A stretch of DNA of 64,000 nt from Nocardioides lacusdianchii (GTDB taxonomy: Bacteria; Actinomycetota; Actinomycetes; Propionibacteriales; Nocardioidaceae): contig NZ_JADHZD010000009.1 in assembly GCF_020102855.1 (NCBI RefSeq), positions 124,001-188,000 on the forward strand, given 5' to 3'. Below the pieces are notes generated by a model that was given only the letters and a program-made list of their open reading frames with translations, did not search any database and was not told the DNA's origin. Both the position numbers and the translations under genes were made by a program. Of this stretch, positions 21,042-28,367 are shown in pieces (within the stretch, counting starts at the first letter, position 1; every line of letters begins with the position of its first letter).

Positions 21042-21102
21042 GTAGTCCAGTGAGGGATGGCTGATGTTCCGGCGTCCGGGCGACCATTCCTCACTGGACT
21101 AC
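21042..21102. repeat. 19-bp inverted repeat upstream of marR
   Basis: Left arm GTAGTCCAGTGAGGGATGG (21042-21060) and right arm CCATTCCTCACTGGACTAC (21084-21102) are inverted copies with one mismatch, separated by 23 bp. It lies between trxA and marR. It could be an operator pair, a hairpin, or the scar of a small mobile element. Confidence 0.75.
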
Positions 21103-21135
21103 CCGAGCAAGTGGTGCATGACCTACATCATGAAG

Positions 21136-21141
21136 TACCTT
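21136..21141 (+). promoter_or_regulatory. -10 element for a leaderless marR transcript
   Basis: TACCTT ends 6 nt before the ATG at 21148, which has no Shine-Dalgarno sequence. Confidence 0.4.
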
Positions 21142-21147
21142 CACTAC

Positions 21148-21585
21148 ATGAGCACACAGACGGAGGTCCTCGACCGGGTTCTGCACCTGGCCACCCTGGT
21201 CCAGGCCGACCTCGCCCGCTTCGAGCGCGAGCAGGGCCTCACGACGTCGCGGGTGCATGTGCTGTGGGTGGTCGGCGCGGGTGGCCCGAGCACGCAGCAG
21301 GCCCTGGCGCAGGCGCTGGGGGTCACCCCACGCAACGTCACGGGCCTGGTGGACGGACTCGTCGCCAGCGGCCACGTGACTCGCGAGGAACACCCCACGG
21401 ACCGCCGCGCCACCCTCGTCACGCTGACGGAGCTGGGCACGCGCACCGTCGACGACCTGGTGGCGTCCCACACGGACCTGGCCGCCCGGCTGTTCGGGGA
21501 CGTCCCACCGGAGCGCCTCGCGGTCTTCAGCGAGGTGCTCGACGACACGACACGCCGGTTCGCCCGGCTGATGGAGGAAACGTGA
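21148..21585 (+). CDS. MarR-family transcriptional regulator
   Basis: 145-residue winged-helix regulator from the ATG at 21148. The core is TTSRVHVLWVVGAGGPSTQQ, then ALAQALGVTPRNVTGLVDGL (recognition helix), then HPTDRRATLVTLTELG (wing). The effector is unknown. In-frame ATGs upstream at 21118 and 21130 are possible, but the -10-like TACCTT 6 nt before 21148 favours this start. The stop overlaps the start of the membrane protein gene, so the pair forms an operon and that gene may be its target. A 19-bp inverted repeat upstream could be an operator. Confidence 0.85.
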   Translation: MSTQTEVLDRVLHLATLVQADLARFEREQGLTTSRVHVLWVVGAGGPSTQQALAQALGVTPRNVTGLVDGLVASGHVTREEHPTDRRATLVTLTELGTRTVDDLVASHTDLAARLFGDVPPERLAVFSEVLDDTTRRFARLMEET

Positions 21586-22220
21586 TGGACGCCGTACGCC
21601 GCGCGCTGGCCCTGGCCTGGAAGGCGCTCAGGCTCGAGATCACGCTCTACCGGGCGCTGGGCCGTTGGCTCGTCCGCCGACCCGAGGTGCCGGCCGGCAC
21701 GGAGCCCATTGGGTACTCCCGGCTCGTGGCGCCGATGCTCTGGCTGTGGATCTTCGGCTCCGCCGTCGAGGTCGTCGTCCTCGACGTGGTGCTGAGCCGG
21801 TGGTGGACACCGCTCCGCATCCCGCTCCTGGTGGTGGGTGTCTGGGGCCTGGTGTGGATGCTGGGGATGCTCGCGGCCTACCGCGTGCGCCCGCACCTGC
21901 TGGGCGCGGAGGCGCTGCAGGTGCGTGACGGCATCCACGCCCGCGTCGACGTACCCCTGGACCGCATCGCGAGCGTCCGCACCGTCGACCACGAGCTCCC
22001 CGGGCTGCTGAGGTCCGTGCACCTCGAGGGTGAGGGCGACGACGCGACCCTGCTGGTCGGTGTCGGCAGCCGCACCAACCTCGAGCTGGTGCTCACCGGC
22101 CCGACGACCCTCCAGACGCCGCACGGCCCGTCGACCGTGGCCCGGGTGGGCCTGTGGGTCGACGAGCCGCGCGAGGTGGCAGAGGTGCTCAGGCGCCGGC
22201 GGTCTGCACCTCTTCGGTGA
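21585..22220 (+). CDS. Membrane protein of unknown function (MarR-linked)
   Basis: 211 residues; ATG at 21585 with GGAGG seven bases upstream, overlapping the marR stop. An amphipathic N-terminus precedes two hydrophobic segments (about residues 45-66 and 73-95). A cytosolic domain follows ([20 protein letters not shown], then [11 protein letters not shown]) that looks like a bacterial PH-type beta domain. I do not recognise a specific family. Its last 32 bases overlap the end of trxB on the other strand. Confidence 0.65.
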   Translation: MDAVRRALALAWKALRLEITLYRALGRWLVRRPEVPAGTEPIGYSRLVAPMLWLWIFGSAVEVVVLDVVLSRWWTPLRIPLLVVGVWGLVWMLGMLAAYRVRPHLLGAEALQVRDGIHARVDVPLDRIASVRTVDHELPGLLRSVHLEGEGDDATLLVGVGSRTNLELVLTGPTTLQTPHGPSTVARVGLWVDEPREVAEVLRRRRSAPLR

Positions 22221-23202
22221 TCGCCTCGACGGTGGCGGCGGCGTCACCGGCGGTGGACGCCTCGTGGTCGAGGGCGGCGATGAAGCGCTCGGCGTCGAGG
22301 GCGGCCGCGCAACCGGTGCCGGCAGCGGTGATCGCCTGGCGGTAGTGGTGGTCGACGAGGTCGCCGGCGGCGAAGACGCCCGGGAGGTTGGTCTTGGTCG
22401 AGGGGTGCTCGACGAGGACGTAGCCGTCGTCGTCGAGGTCGACCTGGCCGGTCAGCAGCTCCGAGCGCGGGTCGTGGCCGATCGCGATGAAGAGGCCGGT
22501 GACGTCGAGCTTCCGCTCCTCGCCCGTCACGGTGTCGCGCAGGTCGATGGACTCGAGCTTGTCGGCGCCGTTGATCGCGGCGACCTCGGAGTTCCACACC
22601 ATCTCGAGCTTCGGGTCGGCGAAGGCGCGCTCCTGCATGATCTTGGAGGCGCGGAGCTCGTCGCGGCGGTGGATGAGGTAGACCTTCGACGCGAAGCGGG
22701 TGAGGAAGGTCGCCTCCTCGATGGCGGAGTCGCCGCCGCCGACGACGGCGATGGCCTGCTCGCGGAAGAAGAAGCCGTCGCACGTCGCGCACCACGACAC
22801 ACCGCGACCGGACAGCTCGTCCTCGCGGGGCAGGCCGAGCTTGCGGTAGCCCGAGCCCGTGGACAGGATCACCGAGCGCGCGGTGTAGGTGTCGGTGGCG
22901 GTCTTGACGACCTTCACGTCACCGGTGAGGTCGACCTCCACCACGTCGTCGGAGACCAGCTCGGCGCCGAAGCGCTCGGCCTGGGCGCGCATCTCGTCCA
23001 TGAGCGCCGGACCCATGATGCCGTCGCGGAAGCCGGGGAAGTTCTCCACCTCGGTGGTGTTCATCAGCGCACCGCCGGCGGTGACCGATCCCTCGAACAC
23101 CAGCGGCTCCAGCGCCGCACGGGCCGCGTAGACAGCGGCGGTGTAGCCCGAGGGCCCCGAGCCGATGATGATCACGTTGCGCGTGTCGGTGGTCTCGCTC
23201 AT
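22189..23202 (-). CDS. trxB: Thioredoxin reductase (NADPH)
   Basis: FAD- and NADPH-dependent enzyme that keeps thioredoxin reduced, 337 residues. The FAD-binding Rossmann motif is [14 protein letters not shown] at the N-terminus. The redox centre is WCATCDG (Cys138, Cys141), and the NADPH motif is [12 protein letters not shown], followed by [11 protein letters not shown] motif [10 protein letters not shown] lies near the end. ATG at 23202. A SigR-type promoter is at 23250-23277. The 3' end overlaps the convergent membrane-protein gene by 32 bp. Confidence 0.97.
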   Translation of the reverse strand: MSETTDTRNVIIIGSGPSGYTAAVYAARAALEPLVFEGSVTAGGALMNTTEVENFPGFRDGIMGPALMDEMRAQAERFGAELVSDDVVEVDLTGDVKVVKTATDTYTARSVILSTGSGYRKLGLPREDELSGRGVSWCATCDGFFFREQAIAVVGGGDSAIEEATFLTRFASKVYLIHRRDELRASKIMQERAFADPKLEMVWNSEVAAINGADKLESIDLRDTVTGEERKLDVTGLFIAIGHDPRSELLTGQVDLDDDGYVLVEHPSTKTNLPGVFAAGDLVDHHYRQAITAAGTGCAAALDAERFIAALDHEASTAGDAAATVEAITEEVQTAGA

Positions 23203-23249
23203 GGGGCTGTGTCACTCCTGGTGGGTCGGGTGTCTTCCTACGATGTGCT

Positions 23250-23277
23250 CAACCGATCGTAGGCCAGCGTTCTTCCC
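23250..23277 (-). promoter_or_regulatory. SigR/SigH-type promoter of trxB
   Basis: On the minus strand GGGAAG (23272-23277), exactly 18 bp, then GTTG (23250-23253). This has the same architecture as the trxA promoter, so both thioredoxin-system genes would respond to thiol stress. Confidence 0.65.
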
Positions 23278-23317
23278 GCGCCGGGGGTGATGCGGACCCC
23301 ACCCGGGGGCGGGGGCC

Positions 23318-24034
23318 TCAGGGAGCCGGGAGCGTGAGCGTACGCACGGGCTCGGGGACGCCGCAGACGTAGACCGCGACCTGCTGGGCCGCGCCGTCCG
23401 GGCGCTGGAAGACCAGCGCACCGGCCTGGCCGTCGACCTGGGCAGCGAGGCGGCGTACGGAGCCGGTCGCGGGCAGCTCGCACCGCCCGAGCGCGTCGGT
23501 CGAGCCGAGCTGGTAGCGCGCGACGTCCTCGCGGAGGTCGGCGACCTGCTGGTCGAGGGTGGGGTCGGCCGACGACAGCGTCGGGAGGCCGGCGTCAGGG
23601 GCGACCATCGTGCTCTTGAGGGACTCGGGCGCGGTCTCGGCGGACCCGGCGGCGCTGTCGTCGTCGGCGTCCGGCTGGGCCGACTCGGCGAGCGAGCTCT
23701 CGCGGTCGGCGGTGGCGGCGTCGCCACCGGCGGCGGTGTCGTCACCCGAGCGCGGCAGCGCCTGGCCGAGGGCGACGCCCGCGACCACCACCGCGGCCGC
23801 GGCGAGGAGGCCGACACTCGCCAGGCGGCGACGGCGGGCGCCGAGGTCGGTGACCGGCGCGGGCACGGGCTCGTCGGAGACGAGGGGATCGGTGCCGCGC
23901 TGGGCGACGAGGGACGCGAGCGCCTCGTCGAGGCGGGCGACGACCTCGGGAGGGGTGGGCCCGTCGTGGCGCGACTCGGCCAGGAGGCGGCGTACGGCCT
24001 CCTGCTCGGGGGTGGGGCGGGGGGAGTCGGTCAT
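23318..24034 (-). CDS. Probable anti-sigma factor of SigM (membrane protein)
   Basis: 238 residues with one clear membrane segment near residues 70-92 (LASVGLLAAAAVVVAGVALG). The cytosolic N-terminus (EQEAVRRLLAESRHDGPTPP) would contact the sigma factor, and the extracytoplasmic part is Asp/Ser/Ala-rich. No zinc anti-sigma motif (HxxxCxxC) is visible. The anti-sigma role rests on position: 45 bp after sigM and upstream of trxB, as for RsmA (Rv3912) in M. tuberculosis. Confidence 0.7.
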   Translation of the reverse strand: MTDSPRPTPEQEAVRRLLAESRHDGPTPPEVVARLDEALASLVAQRGTDPLVSDEPVPAPVTDLGARRRRLASVGLLAAAAVVVAGVALGQALPRSGDDTAAGGDAATADRESSLAESAQPDADDDSAAGSAETAPESLKSTMVAPDAGLPTLSSADPTLDQQVADLREDVARYQLGSTDALGRCELPATGSVRRLAAQVDGQAGALVFQRPDGAAQQVAVYVCGVPEPVRTLTLPAP

Positions 24035-24079
24035 CGGGTCACCTCCTCGGGGATCGGCGGTCGGTCGGGTGGCTCAGGC

Positions 24080-24745
24080 TCAGGCGCGTGGCGGGCCGCG
24101 GGGCCGCACGGTGGGTTGGACGGGGCCGTCGGGGGGCGGGTTCCCGTGAGGCGGGTCACCGGTCGGGTGGTGCAGGTCGGCCAGGAGACCGGCCAGGCGG
24201 GTGCGACCCCGCGAGCAGCGCGACTTCACGGTGCCCTCGGCGCAGTCGAGCATCAGCGCGACCTCCGCGACCGGGTAGCCCTCCATGTCGACCAGCACCA
24301 GCGCCGCACGCTGGTCGGCCGGGAGCGTCGCGAGGGCTGCCAGCACGCGCCGACGGCGCTCGGTGCCCTCGGCCGCCTCCTCGGGGCGGTCGTCGTGCGC
24401 CGCCGTCGCCACGAGCGTGCCGCGGTCCTCGACGTCGTCGGGCAGGGCCTCGAGGCGCCTGATCTTCGAGGCACGGATCCGGTCGAGGCACGCGTTCACC
24501 ACGACGCGGTGCAGCCACGTGGTCACGGCGGCCTCGCCGCGGTAGGAGCCGGCGCGGCGGAACGCCGCGATCATCCCGTCCTGCAGGCCGTCGGCGGCGT
24601 CCTCGGGGTTCCCCATCGTGCGGAGCGCGACCGCCCACAGCCGGTCGCGGTGGCGGGCGAAGAGCTCGCCGAAGGCGTCGGCGTCCCCGTCGACGTGCGC
24701 CTGGAGGAGCGCCTGGTCGGACCGGTCGCTCACCGGAGCAGTCAT
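24080..24745 (-). CDS. sigM: ECF RNA polymerase sigma factor SigM
   Basis: Group 4 sigma factor, 221 residues. Region 2 is DGDADAFGELFARHRDRLWA through DAADGLQDGMIAAFRRAGSY, and region 4 is LPADQRAALVLVDMEGYPVA with EVALMLDCAEGTVKSRCSRG. The ATG at 24745 overlaps the stop of the pseudokinase gene (ATGA), so translation is coupled. The order murJ, pseudokinase, sigM, anti-sigma, trxB matches Rv3910-Rv3913. The C-terminal 30 residues are Pro-rich and atypical. A longer upstream frame overlaps the pseudokinase gene and is rejected. Confidence 0.92.
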   Translation of the reverse strand: MTAPVSDRSDQALLQAHVDGDADAFGELFARHRDRLWAVALRTMGNPEDAADGLQDGMIAAFRRAGSYRGEAAVTTWLHRVVVNACLDRIRASKIRRLEALPDDVEDRGTLVATAAHDDRPEEAAEGTERRRRVLAALATLPADQRAALVLVDMEGYPVAEVALMLDCAEGTVKSRCSRGRTRLAGLLADLHHPTGDPPHGNPPPDGPVQPTVRPRGPPRA

Positions 24746-26667
24746 CCGAGCACCTGCACCTCGGAGATCGTGCCGCGGAACCCGCCGTCGACCGCCGGGA
24801 TCAGGGTCAGCCAGATGGTGACGTAGCGCCCCGAGACCGCCTCGTCGAGATCCATCGTGACCGGGCCGTCGCCGGAGGCGGTGGCGACAGGGCTCAGGCC
24901 CGCGACGCCCGTCGGGGCCTCGGAGGTGACGTACGCCGCCAGCGCGGTCTGGCCACCTGCGGTGGTCACCACCACCCGGCGCACCGCGCGGGTGGTGCCG
25001 AGGTCGACGACGAGACCGACGCCGCTCTTGAGCCCGCCGGGCCCGAAGTTCTGCTGGTAGGTCGAGGTCGTCCACGCGGTCGCCGGGTCGCCGTCGAGGA
25101 CGTTGGGCACCTGGTCGGGGTTCTCCTCGCGCGGAGGCGCGCCCTGCGGGTCGAAGTCATCGGCGACGAGGTCGGTGAAGGGGGTCGGCTCGGCCGCGGT
25201 CGGGCTCGCGCTCGTGGTCGGCTCGTCCGTCGAGCCGCCGGGGGTGGGCGGCTTGAGCCCGAGCTGGTAGACCGCGACGGCCGCGACGCCCACCAGCAGG
25301 CAGATGCCCACGATCATCGCGAGCCGGATCCAGCTGCGCCCCGGCACCTGCGCGCCGGTGTTGTCGAGACCGTCTCCGGTGCCCCAGCGGTCGTCGGTCC
25401 ACGACCCCGACGACCACGAGCCCGTGTCACGCCCGGGCGGCCGGACGCCGGAGTCCTGGCTGACCGAGGAGTCCTGGGAGACGTCCCACGGCCAGTAGCC
25501 CTGGCCGCCGGTCGCCGCGCGGCTGCCGGGACGCGGACGGCGTACGGGCTCCCCGTCGGGCGGGTCGGGGGCGAAGAGCGGCTTCGGGGTCGGGTCGTCG
25601 AGCGGCGGCGGGGGAGCGGGCTTGTCGGCGCGCGCCCGCAGCCAGTCGACCTCGTCGTCGTCGTGGAAGACCGGCATGCCGGCCTGGGTGGGGAGGTCGG
25701 TGACAGGTGTCGCGGCCGGCTCGGGCTCGGGTTCCGGCGTGGGCTCCGGGTCCGGCTCCGGGTCCGGCGTGGGTTCTGGTTCCGGCTCCGGGTCGGGCTC
25801 GATCGCCTCGACGTCGACCACCTCGCCGTCCGGGACGGTCGGGGTCGGGGCAGGCGTGGCCACCAGCGGCCGGCCGGGTGCGACCGGCAGGGGCGTGCCG
25901 GCGACGTCGCCGACGTAGTCGTGGAGCAGGTCGCGGATCCGGCGCGCGGTGTAGTCGGAGCCGCCCTCGACCGGCGCGTGCTCGGGGTTGAGGACCTGGT
26001 CGCAGAGCGCGTCGAGCGTCCGCGGGATGCCGGCCCGGACGCGGCGCGGGCGCAGCACGTCGCCGTGCATCTCAGGGGCCGCGGGCACGCTCGAGACCGA
26101 GATGCCGGCCCACTTGCCGGTGAGCGCGCAGTAGAGCAGCCCGGCGAGGTCGATCTCGTCGACGCTGATGCGGCCGGCGGGGAGTCCGCGCAGGGCGGCC
26201 TCGACGCCGAAGCCGATGATCCGCACCTGCCCGTGCTGGTCGACCAGCACGTTCTCCGGCGTCAGGCAGCCGTGGGCGAGGCCGGCGTCGTGGGCCTCGG
26301 CCATGCTGTCGGCCACCTCGCCGACGAGCCAGGCCGCGCGCCGGGGCGCCAGCGGGCCCTCGCGGGTGAGCAGGATGTCGAGCGACTCGCCCTGGCCCCA
26401 CTCGTTGACGACGTAGCACCGGCCGTCGGCGACCTCCGCGTCGAGCACGCGCAGCAGGCGCCGGTTGACCACCGGACCGCTGCGCCGTGCGGCCTCGAGC
26501 AGGGCCGGCGCGCGCTCGTCGTCGCCGGGCAGCAGGTGCACCGACACCGCGCGGTGCAGCACCTGGTCGTGGGCGCGCCAGAACCGCCCGCCGTCGCTCT
26601 CGGCGAGCAGGTCGTCGAGTCGGTAGCGCCCGGCGAGGACGTCACCGGCCTGCATCGACGTCGGCAT
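24742..26667 (-). CDS. Membrane-anchored pseudokinase next to MurJ
   Basis: 641 residues. Residues about 10-250 have a protein-kinase fold that lacks catalytic residues: no Gly-rich loop, AVSVHLL where VAIK is expected, HGCLTPENVLV instead of HRD, and GFG instead of DFG. A Glu/Pro repeat linker (about 285-320) and a membrane segment near residue 450 (IVGICLLVGVAAVAVYQLGL) follow. A C-terminal discoidin-like beta domain (DGDPATAWTTSTY) is predicted outside the cell. In M. tuberculosis the same domains are fused to MviN (Rv3910), where the phosphorylated pseudokinase recruits FhaA; here it is a separate gene. Confidence 0.85.
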   Translation of the reverse strand: MPTSMQAGDVLAGRYRLDDLLAESDGGRFWRAHDQVLHRAVSVHLLPGDDERAPALLEAARRSGPVVNRRLLRVLDAEVADGRCYVVNEWGQGESLDILLTREGPLAPRRAAWLVGEVADSMAEAHDAGLAHGCLTPENVLVDQHGQVRIIGFGVEAALRGLPAGRISVDEIDLAGLLYCALTGKWAGISVSSVPAAPEMHGDVLRPRRVRAGIPRTLDALCDQVLNPEHAPVEGGSDYTARRIRDLLHDYVGDVAGTPLPVAPGRPLVATPAPTPTVPDGEVVDVEAIEPDPEPEPEPTPDPEPDPEPTPEPEPEPAATPVTDLPTQAGMPVFHDDDEVDWLRARADKPAPPPPLDDPTPKPLFAPDPPDGEPVRRPRPGSRAATGGQGYWPWDVSQDSSVSQDSGVRPPGRDTGSWSSGSWTDDRWGTGDGLDNTGAQVPGRSWIRLAMIVGICLLVGVAAVAVYQLGLKPPTPGGSTDEPTTSASPTAAEPTPFTDLVADDFDPQGAPPREENPDQVPNVLDGDPATAWTTSTYQQNFGPGGLKSGVGLVVDLGTTRAVRRVVVTTAGGQTALAAYVTSEAPTGVAGLSPVATASGDGPVTMDLDEAVSGRYVTIWLTLIPAVDGGFRGTISEVQVLG

Positions 26668-26729
26668 CGCTCACCTCGCTCCCCACACGTCCGGCGTCTG
26701 TCGTCTGCTCGGGCCCACTCTAGGGAGTC

Positions 26730-28367
26730 TCACCCGCGCCGGAGCCGCGCCGCGACGGTGTCGACCAGGGTGGTGACCTCACGCACCCGCAGCAGCTTCG
26801 CCCCGACGAGCAGCACGACGCCGCCGACGAGCGCGCTGGTCCCGCCGCGCAGCAGCGCCAGGAACGGGCCGGGACGCTCCCCGAGGCCGGCCATCGCGAG
26901 CTCGACCAGCCAGGCGGCAGCGCCCGCGGCGGCCAGGACGAGGACCATGCGGACGAGGAAGCGGACGAGCCGCGGCGCCTCGAGCCCGCCGACCGTGCGC
27001 TGGAGGACGGCGAAGCTGAGCGCCGCGCCGACGGCGTACGACGTCAGGTAGGCCACGACGAGCATCGGGGCCGTCTCCTCGGCTGGCCGGCTCGGCACGA
27101 GGACGACGGCGACTGCGATGTTGGTGAGCGAGACGGCGAGCTGGATGAGGAAGACCAGACGCGTCATCTCCATGGCGTAGAAGCCGCGGAGCATGAAGTA
27201 GTGGATGGTGAAGAAGACCAGCGCGGGTCCGAAGAGCGCCAGCGTCGGGGCGAACCTGGCCGCCGTGTCGGGGTCGGCCCACCCGAAGGCCACCGACGCC
27301 ACGTCGCCGGCGACGACGGGCAGCACGACCGCGAAGGGGAGCACGAGGGCCAGAGCGGTGCGCAGCGTCGAGCCGACGGTGCTGCCGAGCTCGGCGAGCC
27401 GGTCCTCGTGGGCGTAGGCCGACAGCCGCGGGAGTATCGCGGTGGCCAGCGACACGGTGACGATGGAGTGCGGCACCATCATGATCAGCAGGCTGCTGCT
27501 GTAGACCGTCAGGCCGGTGCCGTCGCCGCCGTTGGCGGTGCCGCCGGAGGCCAGCCGCACGACCACGAGGTACGCCGCCTGGGTGACGATCACGAACAGC
27601 ACGGTCCAGATGCCCAGGGACAGCGTGTGGCGCAGCTCGGGGTCGCGGAAGTCGAAGCGCGGGCGGTAGGTGAAGCCCGAGGCCCGCAGGTAGGGCACGA
27701 GCACCAGGCACTGGGCGACGATGCCGAGGGTCGACCCGACGCCGAGCACGACCTCCTGGGCGGTGCTGAGCGCCTCGTACTGCTCGGGACCCTCACCGAT
27801 CTTCCCCCACACCACGAGGTAGCCGACGAGCATCAGCACCGCGATGAGGTTGTTGGCGATCGGCGCCCACATCATCGGGCCGAAGCGGCCGCGCGCGTTG
27901 AGCACCTGCCCCACCAGGACGTACATGCCGTAGAAGAACACCTGCGGCAGGCACCACCGCGTGAGGTCGACGATCGTCTCGAGCTGCGCGACGCGGTCCG
28001 GCTCGAGCATGCGGTCGTCGAGGTAGACCCGCAGCAGCAGTGGAGCGAGCACGACCAGCAGCACGGTGACGACGCCGAGGAAGAGCGCCGACAGGGTGAT
28101 GACCCGGCTCGCGTAGGCGTCGCCGCCGTCGGGGTCGGCCTTGATCCGCCGCACCAGCTGCGGCACGAGCACGGCGTTGAAGATGCCGCCCGCCAGCAGG
28201 ATGTAGACCATGTTCGGCAGCGTGTTGGCGATGGTGAACAGGTCGGCGCGCAGCGCGGCGCCGAGCGCCGCGACCAGCAGCGCGCTGCGGATGAAGCCGG
28301 AGGCCCGGGAGAAGACGGTGCCGGCGGCCATCACGGCCGAGGAGGCCAGGATCCGTTGCTCGGTCAT
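26730..28367 (-). CDS. murJ: Lipid II flippase MurJ (MviN)
   Basis: MOP-superfamily flippase that moves lipid II across the membrane for peptidoglycan synthesis. 545 residues with about 14 hydrophobic segments. The N-terminus has AAGTVFSRASGFIRSALL, NTLPNMVYILLAGGIFNAVL and PQLVRR, all typical. Arg residues of the conserved central cavity are present in the first segments. It lacks the kinase domain fused to mycobacterial MviN. The ATG at 28367 overlaps the stop of the DUF6049 gene, and the pseudokinase start lies 62 bp after its stop. Confidence 0.95.
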   Translation of the reverse strand: MTEQRILASSAVMAAGTVFSRASGFIRSALLVAALGAALRADLFTIANTLPNMVYILLAGGIFNAVLVPQLVRRIKADPDGGDAYASRVITLSALFLGVVTVLLVVLAPLLLRVYLDDRMLEPDRVAQLETIVDLTRWCLPQVFFYGMYVLVGQVLNARGRFGPMMWAPIANNLIAVLMLVGYLVVWGKIGEGPEQYEALSTAQEVVLGVGSTLGIVAQCLVLVPYLRASGFTYRPRFDFRDPELRHTLSLGIWTVLFVIVTQAAYLVVVRLASGGTANGGDGTGLTVYSSSLLIMMVPHSIVTVSLATAILPRLSAYAHEDRLAELGSTVGSTLRTALALVLPFAVVLPVVAGDVASVAFGWADPDTAARFAPTLALFGPALVFFTIHYFMLRGFYAMEMTRLVFLIQLAVSLTNIAVAVVLVPSRPAEETAPMLVVAYLTSYAVGAALSFAVLQRTVGGLEAPRLVRFLVRMVLVLAAAGAAAWLVELAMAGLGERPGPFLALLRGGTSALVGGVVLLVGAKLLRVREVTTLVDTVAARLRRG

